Below are positions 23,479 through 33,535 of a DNA stretch of 64,000 bases, piece after piece. Each line of letters starts with the position of its first letter. The stretch's first letter is position 1. The notes under the pieces were generated by a model. The model saw only the letters and a list, made by a program, of their open reading frames with translations. It did no database searches and was not told the DNA's origin. Both the position numbers and the translations under genes were made by a program. This DNA comes from Physcia stellaris (taxonomy: Eukaryota; Ascomycota; Lecanoromycetes; Caliciales; Physciaceae), in assembly GCA_018902385.1 (NCBI GenBank), contig JABSSW010000025.1:538948-602947 (forward strand), written 5' to 3'.

Positions 23479-24738
23479 ATGCATTCCTCGCTTGAGCTCA
23501 TCCTCTCACCCCTCAAATCTACCTTTTCCATTGCCTCACTCCGTGACATCCCCTCCCCAATCGAGACCACCACTTTCGCGGCGTTGATCAAGCTCGAAGG
23601 GCACTCAGCTAAAGCTCCCCAGGGCGTGACCAGAAAGCCACGATTCTCTGCCCCCGCCAAATTAGCTCGAAGACAAATCCAACTTCCGAAAGTCGCAGAG
23701 ACCGGCCTCCCCAACGAGCTCGTCAACGAGCAGGGCGTCAAACCCTCAAACCTTATCCGCCGTCAGGCCTTCAACAACTTCCTCACAGTTGCCATGTCTC
23801 GTTTCCCGTCCTTGCAAGTCAACGGGCTATCCTCCGTCTCCGAAGACCCTACCTCCGCCACCACTCCGACCGAACGTTCCGCAGAGCGCGAAGAGAAGCG
23901 CCTGGCCATGCTCCATCGCATGCGTCCCCCGCCGCTCAAATACGCCTGGAACTTCTACCACGACAAATACAGCGAGACGAAATCCTACGACGAGCGCATC
24001 ACGCTCATCCTCGACAACGTCGTGACCCTCAAACCGTTCTGGGGCTTCCTCAACAACTTCCCCATGCACTCCCTCAAACTGAAGGACTCGGTGCACTTCT
24101 TCAAGCGCGGCGTCAAGCCTGTTTGGGAGGATAGCCGCAACATCAATGGCGGATCGTGGACGTTCCGCATTCCGAAGGATAAGAGCGAGCAGTTCTGGCA
24201 GGAGGTGTTGATGCTCGCTATCGGAGAGCAGTTTGCGCCTAATCTCCAGCCTCGTAAGTCCTATACCCCCTCTCTTCCTTCTTCCCCACCCTCTATATCC
24301 CCCCCCCCAACCATCATCCACCAACTATTACCCCCAACCCCAAAAAATCTAACCCTCCCCACCCCAGGCGACGACATCTGCGGCATAACCTACACAACCA
24401 GGTTCAACTCGAACCTAATCACAATCTGGAACCGCGCGGGCACAGACGAGTCCTCCATCGCCAGCATCCTCAGCACCGTCCTGGCCAACATCAGCGCGGA
24501 GCTGCGTCCCAAGGACGGCGCCTACTTCTACAAAAAGCATTCTATGCATGCGGGCTTCGAGGGCGCTGTTGCGAAGGCGAGGGCTGATGCCAGGGCTAAG
24601 ATTGAGAGGAGTGAGGCGATGAGGAGGGAGGAGGAGAGTGGGGATGAGGATGAGGCGCTGGTTACGGTGGAGGAGGGGAATTTGGCGCTGTTGAGGGATG
24701 CGGAGGGGGAGGATGTGGAGGGGCAGGGGAAGGTGTGA
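23479..24738 (+). CDS. eIF4E-family mRNA cap-binding protein
   Basis: Binds the m7G cap in translation initiation or its repression. A 114-nt CT-rich intron at 24254-24367 (GTAAGT donor) is a multiple of three with no stop, so it reads through in a naive translation; spliced, the protein is 381 aa. Core marks are LKYAWNFYHDKY, LKPFWGFLNNF, then FFKRGVKPVWEDSRNINGG carrying the cap-binding Trp-Glu pair, the GGSWTFRI strand and TRFNSNLITIWNR. Two starts are possible. The Met at 23479 has a good CACC context but adds about 105 residues of unknown sequence; the Met at 23794 (MSRFPSLQVNG) gives a family-like N-terminus, and a CCTCACAG acceptor lies just before it. The C-terminus is long, acidic and charged. 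Divergence from standard eIF4E suggests a class II/4E-HP-like role, which is inference. Confidence 0.88.
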   Translation: MHSSLELILSPLKSTFSIASLRDIPSPIETTTFAALIKLEGHSAKAPQGVTRKPRFSAPAKLARRQIQLPKVAETGLPNELVNEQGVKPSNLIRRQAFNNFLTVAMSRFPSLQVNGLSSVSEDPTSATTPTERSAEREEKRLAMLHRMRPPPLKYAWNFYHDKYSETKSYDERITLILDNVVTLKPFWGFLNNFPMHSLKLKDSVHFFKRGVKPVWEDSRNINGGSWTFRIPKDKSEQFWQEVLMLAIGEQFAPNLQPRKSYTPSLPSSPPSISPPPTIIHQLLPPTPKNLTLPTPGDDICGITYTTRFNSNLITIWNRAGTDESSIASILSTVLANISAELRPKDGAYFYKKHSMHAGFEGAVAKARADARAKIERSEAMRREEESGDEDEALVTVEEGNLALLRDAEGEDVEGQGKV

Positions 24739-25268
24739 GGTGGAGGTGGTGATGGTTATTGATAGGCTGGCTTTGAGGGAGCGTGGTGCGCTTTGTGGGT
24801 CTTGGGTAAGCATATGGTTATCAGGCGTAGATGCTTGTAGGGTCTACGGATTTGAAGGGTTTAGGTCTTGTCTATGGTCGGCGGTTGTGAGCATTTGTGA
24901 TTGGGGGTTGGGTCGAGCGTGTACTGCATTACCATAGCTGCTTCAGTACCTTGTCGTTATCTCGGCCATGTTGGTGGCGATGTGATACCAGAATGACATT
25001 TGGAAAACCAGTTCAAGTGTTTATTGTGCTTGATATGGATAGCAAGACTTCTTCTCGTCGCCAATGCTCGTGTCTCCCAGTAGATTCAAAAGCCGCATCA
25101 CACAGTCAAATGAGCGTCCCGCTCTCTAACCGCTACTCATCCTACGAGTACAAATGCAACAATAAGCATGCTATCTAAACTCTAGGTATCATAAGCCCAT
25201 TCCCCCATTCCCCCACCCAATGCCCTCGCTAACTCCCTCCCTACCAAGTCTCAAATATAATACAAACA
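24739..25268. other. Convergent 3' intergenic region
   Basis: Between the 3' ends of the eIF4E-family gene (plus) and the PPPDE-thioredoxin-PUL gene (minus). No feature seen. Confidence 0.4.
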
Positions 25269-27123
25269 CTAACCTACAACCATCGCCACCTCCTTCACCA
25301 GCCCCTCCATATCATGCTCAACCCCTTCTTCCCCTCAACCACGCCCTTCGCCTCTAAAAGCTCACAAACATCCCTCACCTCCCCACCCACGGGGGCAGCA
25401 TACGCCAACAACCCAATCGCAAGCAACAACCCCTTCATACCCTCTTTACTCTCCTCCTCCTTCCCCACAGCCTCGATCAAGCTCGCCAGAAGCTCGACCT
25501 GCGTATCTTCGACCAGCAAATCCTCCTTCCCATCAAGTCTCTGAACATGATTCCTCGCGGCGATATTGAACGCCAGCGAAGAAGCAGCGACGCGGATCTG
25601 GGCGTGGGAAGTATCGAGGAGGGAGGAAGCTACGAGGTGAATCAAGGGTGTTGCCAAGGAGGGTTTGCTGAGGAGTTGAGAAGAGAAGAGCGGGGAGGCG
25701 AAGAGATTGCATGCCATCTGCACTGTGACGATGCGGAGCGTGTAGGGACATTTATCCGCGGCGGAGTTGACGGCTGAGAGGACGGAAAGGACGGTGCTGT
25801 GGGAGGGTTCCCCTGCGTAGTAGCTGCATACCCGCGGATCGACGAGCGCGAGGCGGAAGAGGTCGATGATTGGGAATAGGGAGGTTGGCGGCATTGTCTT
25901 GACTGCGGATTGGATGAAGGCGCTGATGGAGGGGAGGGGCGGCAGGGGAGCGTTTGCCGCGAAAGTGGTTTCTCGAGCGGAGATGAAGTTCTTGAGAGAT
26001 ACTACTGCGGGATCGGTGCTGCAGGAGCCTAGCTTTGCGACGAGCTTGTCGATGGGTGGGATTTTGCTGTATGTGACTGGATGTCGGTGATGTTTTTGCA
26101 GTGTCGGAAGTCGTAGTTGGGTGTGGGGGTGAGGGGGGTGGGCCATTTGTAAGAGTAGACGAACGTTGCCACGTAGCTGGCTCTCGTTGGCGCCAACCCA
26201 TTCACTCTCCTTCTCTCCTTTCAGAAATGAGATGAAGGTTGGCGTAGCACGGATCTGATATTTCGAGGCGATCTCGTAGGCCTGGCTGGTGTCCACCTTG
26301 ATAAGGACAGCTTTGTCTCCAGCCTCGGCTGCGAGTTCGTCGTATGCTGGGTAGACAATCTTGCAAGGCGGACATGTAGCAGAGGTGAAGAAGATAACGG
26401 CACACGAGTTTTTGGCTGATTCCAGATAGCTCTCCAGCACGTGTAATTGGGTGACATTGCGCACCACGCCTATTGTTTGGCCGTTCGTAGTTGACCCATT
26501 GGTGTGTGGAGAAGTGGAAGCGCTCGCTGAGTCTGACGATCTTCTGGGTACAGCCGATGGTGGAGTTGGAGCCTGGGTCATGCCGCGCACCTCTTGTTCG
26601 AGCTGGGGCTTCATCATCTGGCCGAAGGGCGTATTTAGGACAGTCTGAGGGAGAGAAGTAATATGCTCCGGTATGCCCTTCCCGACAAGGAACATTGCGA
26701 AGTCGTTCGAGAAGTTATTGCAGTTGTGTAGGAAGAGATCGTAAGACTACAAGGGTTCTCAGCTCGAATCTTGTTGAATTCCATATCAAGTCGATCGTAC
26801 CTCTGCACTGTACACAATTTTCAAGGATTCCAAATACTCCATTATGACTTCTGTTGGGAGTTCTGTCCTGCCCAGTTTCACGATCTCCATCGGTCTCCCA
26901 TGATGAGTGGCGCCCGGGTAAGTCGTCCAAACGCCGTGTCCAAAAAAATATTCTTTCCCGCCGAAGACGATAGAGGTGTGGTAGACAGCATCGATTTGGG
27001 TCCCGAGAAGCTGAAGGGATATCTGTCTGGCCAGGCCCTTGTTGTCGTGTCAGTCTGAGCCCACGACGGTTGACCTTAAAGGCGCACCTTTGAGAGGTCG
27101 TACACATAGAGCTCGACATCCAT
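25269..27123 (-). CDS. PPPDE (DeSI-like) - thioredoxin - PUL domain fusion protein
   Basis: Three exons: 27088-27123, 26801-27037 and 26746 downward. Exons 1-3 encode a PPPDE domain, a DeSUMOylating/deubiquitinating cysteine peptidase fold, with catalytic His in VYHTSIVFGG (about residue 33) and Cys in LHNCNNFSNDF (about residue 100). A Ser/Thr-rich linker leads to a thioredoxin domain with the active site CPPC at about residues 216-219. The C-terminal half is a helical PUL domain, which in other proteins binds Cdc48/p97. This order is known in filamentous ascomycetes, so the fusion is real. As given, the frame ends at 25295-25297. One extra base in the C4 run at 25322-25325 would extend it to a family-like tail ending at 25269-25271; I use that end. 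Shares a divergent promoter with the EF-hand gene. Confidence 0.88.
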
Positions 27124-27464
27124 GGCGCTGTATTTCTTAACGATTTGATCAAGGCTCGACAAGGAGAGGTGTCATATAGTTTGGGTGTAGAGATGTGGGT
27201 ATTTCGTTAAAGCGAAGAAGGGGAGATGAGGGCATCTTGAAGGCATCTTCTAGAAAGATATACAGTGTTGGTGACGAAATCATAATGATGCCTGCTCGGC
27301 TGGTTCCTGACTTGCGCAGGGTCCACGGGAAGATCCGTGAATCTAATCTTATCATAACGACATCAGTCTACATCATCTTACATCTCCGTACTACCTTATC
27401 ATCTTACATACTTAGCTGCAACGTAGTTTCTAGCAGCATTTACTAATTCTTCTACAGGTCGATC
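27124..27464. promoter_or_regulatory. Shared divergent promoter, PPPDE-Trx-PUL / EF-hand gene
   Basis: 341 bases separate the divergent start codons at 27123 (minus) and 27465 (plus). A bidirectional promoter is inferred from arrangement only. The segment next to 27465 is rich in CATC/CTTA words, like a fungal 5' leader. Confidence 0.4.
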
Positions 27465-28079
27465 ATGGTAGGCCACCCCTGCTGATGCTATCCGTCTACT
27501 AACCTCTGTCCAGCCCCCAAACGTCGCCCCACAGCCGTTCCTCCTCCTCCCTCCGATAAAGCCCCCCGCCGAACCAAGCTCGCCAAAGAAAACAATATCT
27601 CCGCAACCACTGAGTCCGAAATTCGCGAAGCCTTCCAGCTCTTCAGCACGCCCGACAACACAATCCCCTCCTCTTCTCTCCGCCGCGCCCTCACAGCCCT
27701 CGGTGTGCCCCTCACCTCTGGTACCGAACTCCGCGAACTGCTAGATACCGTCGATCCGGGTTCATCGGGTTCGATAAAGTACGAGCATTTCGTCGCGGTC
27801 GCGGCGCTTAAGCTCCAGAATCGGAGTGAAGAGGACATCAGTGGAGAGGTGGAGGCTGCGTTTCGGCTTTTCGTGAATGGGGATAGAGGGGGAGCGGAGG
27901 AGAAGATTACATTGGGGACGTTGAGGAGGGTGGCGAAAGAGCTGAAGATGGATGGAGAGGTCAGTGAGGGCATGTTGAAGGATATGATTCTTGAGGCCAA
28001 TGGTGGTGAGGGGGTGGGCGCTGGGGTGGGTAAAGGAGATTTTGAAGGTGTGATGAGGAGGGCGGGCGTTTTCAGGTGA
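27465..28079 (+). CDS. Centrin/caltractin-like EF-hand protein, with a 1-base frame break after the first intron
   Basis: The ATG at 27465 is the last codon of exon 1. A 46-nt intron follows (27468-27513; GTAGGC donor, CTAAC branch, CCAG acceptor), then exon 2 at 27514-28079. Exon 2 carries four EF-hand-like helix pairs (EIREAFQLF, TELRELLDTVD, SGEVEAAFRLF, GMLKDMILEANGG), but the calcium loops are mostly degenerate, so calcium binding may be weak or lost. Joining exon 1 to exon 2 is one base out of frame. A sixth C in the C5 run at 27514-27518 would give a start MPPKRR, typical of fungal centrin-like proteins, and 188 aa in all. I read this as a probable homopolymer undercall rather than decay. 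Centrin-like proteins act at spindle pole bodies, nuclear pores or nucleotide excision repair; which applies here is unknown. Confidence 0.75.
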
Positions 28080-29524
28080 ACGCGGGACCGCCAACAGAGC
28101 GGATATCCGCTTGAGAGACTGTTTACAATCAGATACGGTGATTCGGAAAATAAGGGCTGCTTGCATGTAGGGTTCATTGATGCTAATGTATTTCGAGAAT
28201 CCCCCTAGCGAAAAGCTGTATTCAATGCTGACTCTGATAGGCTAGCTAACCCTCGACCGGATAATCTCGACGTCGATTTCGCCATTCTCGAACCTAGTGT
28301 CCCAGCTTGGTCTTCCAAAGATCTACAGCCTTGTTCCCAAGAAAGGGTAATTATCCTCGATCAACGCCATCCATATCTGGATTTGACGAAGCTTAGCATG
28401 AAAAGCCTAGCAGTGAGCTTGAAGTGGCTATCACCCATTCAATGTCGATTTCACAGAGACAAGTATTGACATTGAGCGGCTCCTGGGTCGAAAAAGGTTA
28501 CCTGCCGTTGGAGTATTGACCTGGGATAACACGAATGGATCTGTGTATCGAAATATGTTCCAGAATTGAGCCATCCCTCTCTGTGCTTTCCATGCTCAAA
28601 TTGTCACGGATTTGGGCGAAGCGCTTTTGCAACGGAAATGGCATCCCCTTCATCTTCCATCAGGAATGAGTCGAAGGCACACCCGACGGTCCTAGATCGA
28701 TGATCAAGCCTTTCAGCATACAATGACCTTCTCAGCAATCAAAGCCCCAACGAACACCCATCACTATTTAAAGAGAATCCATTCCAGATTCCCACTCCAA
28801 GCCAACCCAAAGTCGTGAACCCATAACACCAACCCAGCTCTTCACCTCCCCTCCAGCCCTACGAACATCAACACTTTGATATTCGGCTACGTCGGCCTCA
28901 ATTTCCGATGCCTCCCTAAGACCCAATCGGCAACACGCTAAGCTGCTTCGAGGTTTTCTGAAGTTATCCATGGAAGTTGCGGCAACGTCAGGTCATCGGG
29001 GTTAGGGAGCAGGTTCCCACTTCCTGAAGATTTCTGCCTCAGGCACTGGAAGGTTATATTTCCACCCAACTTATGCAGTGGCATTATTTCGTGTTCAGTT
29101 CAACTGAGTTGCTTGATTCGAGGTCTCCATCCTGCAGGGTTGTTATCTAGGGAGTGGTCGCAAGGTTGTGAGACGAGGCGGAACCTGCGCTGATTTTGAC
29201 ATTCCCAACGTATGTATGGGATTTTTCGCTTGGGATACATAAGTCTTTCTTCATTCCGGGGCATTCAGAATTTGGTTCGATCACGGTGACGACGATGAGT
29301 AACTTTCCCACGTGTCCAATTACGAGGTGCCGAAATTCCAATCAAGGCCGAATACTAGCCAGTGGGCGGGGTCTATGAGAGGCCAGACTCATGATCTGCC
29401 AGGTTTCTAGGGGCAACAGGAGGCACATGAGTCCAGTAAGCAAGCCTTACAGTCCCCCTCCAGCAAGAAAGAGACTAAACTATCCTCTCCCCTAGGCATG
29501 TCAAAACACAATCATCCAGCGCCC
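28080..29524. other. Intergenic with one possible gene relic
   Basis: No intact gene. A coding-like patch at 28245-28569 is listed separately. The remainder shows no recognisable feature. Confidence 0.35.
28245..28569 (+). pseudogene. Possible relic of an unidentified gene
   Basis: A stop-free stretch from 28245 to the TGA at 28467-28469 reads like coding sequence (starts ANPRPDNLDVDFAILEP). From about 28447 to 28569 another frame takes over in a similar style (reads IDIERLLGRKRLPAVGV). Two adjacent coding-like frames offset from each other suggest a decayed or mis-sequenced exon. No start, domain or splice chain could be established, and I do not recognise the family. Confidence 0.25.
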
Positions 29525-30569
29525 TCAATCCCCCTTCCCAAAATACCCCGTCCCCCTCAAATCAATCCTATTCACCCGTCCACCCAAGCCCGTCACATTA
29601 AGCCCACTAGCCAACCCAGCACTCGTAGTAACATACAACCCCTCCCTATCCCCGCGCTTCCTCCCAAACTCGGCCCCGCCAGCAGCGCCCTATCCTGCAA
29701 CGGCGCCCCAGCCAAATTGGTCGCATTCCCCCCCTCAGGACGAAGGAACGCGAGCCTGTTATGCACATTCTCAGCAACGAACGCATCGCCCCTAGGATCC
29801 AGAACGAAATCATCCGCGCCCCCGACGTCGCGCGAGAGCACGACCGCGGGCCCGGCCGCGACCCCGTCCTCCTGGATCGGGATCCGAGCCAGGAGTCCCT
29901 GCTGCGAGTTCGTGAAATAGAGGTTGCGGGCGCGGATCTTCAGGCCGTTGACCCCGAGCCTTATACCGGGGCTCAGGGGCTTCATCGTCGGGTCGTCGAT
30001 CACGGTGCTGGCTTTGCCGCTGCGGACATTCAGCCTGTACACCACACCGGCGCCGGAGTCGGCGACTAGGAGCGTCCCGGCGGCTTTGTGGAGCGCGGCG
30101 ATGCCGTTGAGGAAAGAAGCGTGGGGGAAGTCGGCGGTTTTGGTGACGCGGGGTTTGGTGGCGCTTTTGGATAGGTCGAGCTCGAAGATTGCCCAGGAGC
30201 CGGGGACGCCGCCGCTGGTTAGGGAGAAGTTGCCGGCGGCGAGGTAGAAGATGTTGGGGTGGAGCTCGGCGATGCCGAGGAGGCTGTTGTAGCCCGCGAA
30301 GCTGTGGATTAGGATGCTGGTTTTTGCACAGGGTCGATTTGGTGGATTTCGGGTTTGAAGAGGAGGGTTACGAGGATTTTGCCGGTGGACTGCACGGCGA
30401 GGTTCTCGACCCAGGTTTGGGGTGGGAACTCGTATATCACCTCAATGGGAAGGGGCGGAGCCTGAGGGGGCTTATGAAGCTCGAGGTCGCTAGCTGGAAG
30501 AGCAAACGAGGTGGATGGTAAGGAGAAGAAGGGAAGGAGAGAGAGGAGAGTGGCTCTAAGGAATCTCAT
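29525..30569 (-). CDS. Secreted SMP-30/gluconolactonase-like beta-propeller, with two frame breaks
   Basis: Begins with a signal peptide (MRFLRATLLSLLPFFSL, cleavage near ALPA). The body has propeller-strand repeats: WVENLAVQSTGKILVTL, then NGIAALHKAAGTLLVADSG, then GVNGLKIRARNLYFTNS and DDFVLDPRGDAFVAEN. These match fungal SMP-30-like six-bladed propellers that hydrolyse lactones or have unknown roles outside the cell. The gene is a single exon, but the frame breaks twice. Adding one base to the A5 run (T5 at 30321-30325, plus strand) and one to the G4 run (C4 at 29674-29677) gives a continuous frame of 348 aa ending at 29525-29527. The sequence on both sides of each break is well conserved, so consensus errors are more likely than pseudogenization. 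Confidence 0.78.
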
Positions 30570-31711
30570 CGGCGGACACTCGGTATCTTGAAACCCTCAG
30601 TAGTAAAAATGCTAGAATAGGAGAAACCCCGGAAGGGTAACTGGCACATACTATTTATCTGTGGTTTCATTGAGAGAAAGAGAAGCACCTTCGCACCACA
30701 CGAAGAACCGAGTCGCCGAGCATTACCAAGCCATCGGCGTGGAATAACTACATGTAGTAAATTTCTACGACGAATAACATATATGCATCGCACGAAAGAC
30801 TTTTGCCCCTACGCTGAGACGCAACGCTTCGAGGTCATCTTCCCAATTAAGTCTAGGCGCAGAGGAGGGACTGCAACCATCAGCCTGAAGTAAACCTCAG
30901 ACGATTGCCTGTTTTCTGACTGCATGCCGTGGTCCACCATCTGGATGATGTGGATTTACTTGGCTAGGTGCCTGTGAGAACGCTTGTCGCCCTGCAAGTA
31001 CATTAGAAGTGGCAATTTCTCCAAGCAGAGGGGTCTTCATCATCAAGATGGCAATAACCATGAACACCCTCCTCCTTTCAGAATGTATCTGCGAGGTCGT
31101 ATCCATGATAGATGAACCTTAACCCGGCCTCCTTCCATGTTCACGAGATCAAGGCCATTATTCCTAGTAAATGCTATCATGCTGACAAAAATAACGATCG
31201 CATCAAATGGGACTTAGTCAGCAAGGCTACGCTTGAGTAAGAGATCACTAACCATAATGTGGCTTACGACTCCGTGTGCTGACGTGTGGTCAGCGATGAT
31301 TAGGTACCTTAAGACGCGGCGCATATTAGCTGCTCCGTGATTATTATTAATCAAAGGAAATGCGACCAGGGCTGCAGGATGGTTGGGATCTCGATCCTTG
31401 TCCAAAGACGAGAATGAAAATAGGAAAACTCTTGGAGCATCAGAAATTCATGTAGGCATAATGCCTTAGAATTAGGCATAAACATCATAGTGTGACAATT
31501 TTAATCCCATCTCGGGGTCTTCTTGACTCCCTCCCAAGCATCAAAAGCTGATGCGTTGTCCCAAGAAAAAGACCTTCCATGTGATTCTTTCTCGCCATCC
31601 ATCACTTCTCTTTCCTTTTGTCTTCCTGTACCAAATTCCTTCTTCAATTCAATAGACGACACAAGGAAATTTCCAATTTTACCCAGTCCACAGTCTTCGC
31701 CAGAAACACTG
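30570..31711. other. Intergenic, nothing recognised
   Basis: Short frames only (30897-31106 minus and 31214-31405 minus); none has a domain or convincing context. Confidence 0.35.
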
Positions 31712-32764
31712 CTAATGACGGTGACCCCGCGTCTTTCCACAATGTTCCCCGTTCACAGGTGCGCATCTGATCCTCGGACCCCAAGGCTTTACCCAAGCTC
31801 GTTCATGTGCGTGAACCGACCTCCTCGCCAGGTTAGTCAAGCAGCGAGTACGCCAGCACGCTTCGACGACATCGGGATCCGGAGCCGCAGCGTCCCAAAA
31901 CCCCTCCATGTCGCGGCAGGTCGACATTTGCTCACAGAAAAGCTCGCATTTATCGCCCTTAGCAGTGGTGGGGTGCCAGGATAGCCAGACTATGAAACAC
32001 AGCAGGGCGAAGAGTGCGATTCGAGAAGCTGTACGCTGCGTCCTCTTCCACTTTGATTTCACAAGCAAAGGTGTGTAGGAAGGAAGGTACCGAGCCTGCC
32101 AGCTCATCGGCTTCTGGAGCCTCATAGTGTTGGAATGAGGGTAGGCAACCATGTTAAAATGCCCGGTGGGCATACAGAATCTGATGAATCGATCGACTAG
32201 CCCGCGGTTAAGGATGATGCACAGAGTGAACCATATTAGAACAACCCTTTGCCAAGGTATCTGGTGGTTTAAAAGTGCTGCTTGCGTTGAACGCCATTTG
32301 CTGAGAATCTCTGGAGATACTGTGCCGTTTTTGAAAAACATTTGTTCCTCCAGGGCTACACTGGTATTGTTCAAGCTGACGAAATGGAATGGAGGCACCG
32401 GTTTGCGCAACGCAATATTGCATGGCTGGCTGATCGGATTGTCATGTGACTGATATTGATTCAGCTCGCTTCGAAAAGACTTGGAGAGTTGACTAGGTAG
32501 CAATAGAAGTCGGAGGCATACCTTCTGGGTTTTGCACAAAGCTATGAACTCATTCTTTGCCGTCCATTGCTCCAGAACTCTTGATGTATGAGCCAGCTGT
32601 TGTTGATCATATATGTAGTTGATAGCACAAGCCCCCCATATAAGGGTGATAGTAATGCCGAGCGAACTGGGCATGTATATCTTATCAAGGGCGGTCAACC
32701 AACGCTTAAATGTTTTGCTATTCATGATTATATTTAGAATGGTAACTCCAAAACGATGCCTCAA
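31712..32764 (-). CDS. Orphan multi-pass membrane protein
   Basis: A single open frame of 350 codons with no family I recognise. Three hydrophobic segments are visible: SSLGITITLIWGACAINYIY near residue 33, VVLIWFTLCIILNRGL near 170, and ASRIALFALLCFIVWLSW near 247. The segment between the first two (about 110 residues) contains NxT sites (NNTS, NGT), so it may lie outside the cytosol. The C-terminal about 85 residues hold seven or so Cys (CELFCEQMSTC, CWRTRC) and could form disulfides. A frame this long over three hydrophobic segments is unlikely by chance, but no homology supports it. A lineage-specific gene is the best guess. Confidence 0.5.
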   Translation of the reverse strand: MRHRFGVTILNIIMNSKTFKRWLTALDKIYMPSSLGITITLIWGACAINYIYDQQQLAHTSRVLEQWTAKNEFIALCKTQKVCLRLLLLPSQLSKSFRSELNQYQSHDNPISQPCNIALRKPVPPFHFVSLNNTSVALEEQMFFKNGTVSPEILSKWRSTQAALLNHQIPWQRVVLIWFTLCIILNRGLVDRFIRFCMPTGHFNMVAYPHSNTMRLQKPMSWQARYLPSYTPLLVKSKWKRTQRTASRIALFALLCFIVWLSWHPTTAKGDKCELFCEQMSTCRDMEGFWDAAAPDPDVVEACWRTRCLTNLARRSVHAHERAWVKPWGPRIRCAPVNGEHCGKTRGHRH

Positions 32765-33535
32765 TGACAGACGATGTCTTGCTGAGTGAGGTCCGGATTA
32801 CTTGACTTTGGCAACATTATGGCTGCTCTTGGCAACATTGAGCCTCATGGAAGGCAGTTGCAACCAAGGTGGTTGATATGGTAGCAGAGGCCAAAGCCTA
32901 ATGCAATTCTCGCCCCTGCCATTTCCCCATTCCCCAAGGTTTACTGGTGTGTGCATAAGTAATGCCGCTAAATGGTGCCTAAAGGAAGGCTCGCGGCGTC
33001 ATGTTCAACAAGGTCAGCTTCGCAATTTCGCCCTTTGCGATGATTTGGAGACCTGAATGCCATCAATGCAGCCGCCATGGCCTAATCAAAGCCATGTCCG
33101 CCTGGCGAACAATGTGAGCGGACTGTATATATCCTAGCAGATTGCATAAGTGATTTGAATAGTGGCGATCGTATTGATTGGCTGCTGGTAGGTTATTCGA
33201 GATAAGTCTACAGCTCATGGATGACGAATTTGTCTCAGAATCACTTGTCAAATTTTCTCATTGCGACCAATGCCTCCGTAGAAAGCTGTGGATTTAAAGG
33301 AACAGATAGCTAAAGGTTGTGATTGATCCAAGCTCGCTGAGCCTGGGCGTGATGGATTAGATTCTCATAGAACAGCGAAAATTAAGAAGAGGTCTTGTTA
33401 TTGGATTTGCTTGACTTTGCACTTCCAACCGGACTCCTTACTTAGCAAAGGTAGGCTAGAACATATTAGCTACCATGCCATTCAGATTAAGGCAAGTACA
33501 ACGCGAATGAAAGCGGGAAGATGTTCTGAACTAAC
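32765..33535. other. Intergenic, nothing recognised
   Basis: Between the start of the orphan membrane gene (32764, minus) and the stop of GDA1 (33536, minus). No coding or RNA feature seen. Confidence 0.4.

Noticed and set aside
29274-29284. GGTTCGATC as a tRNA B box
   Set aside because: No matching A box, acceptor stem or anticodon arm could be folded around it.
31523-31984. 153-codon plus-strand frame
   Set aside because: It overlaps the minus-strand orphan membrane gene and is Ser/Pro-rich without motif or start context.
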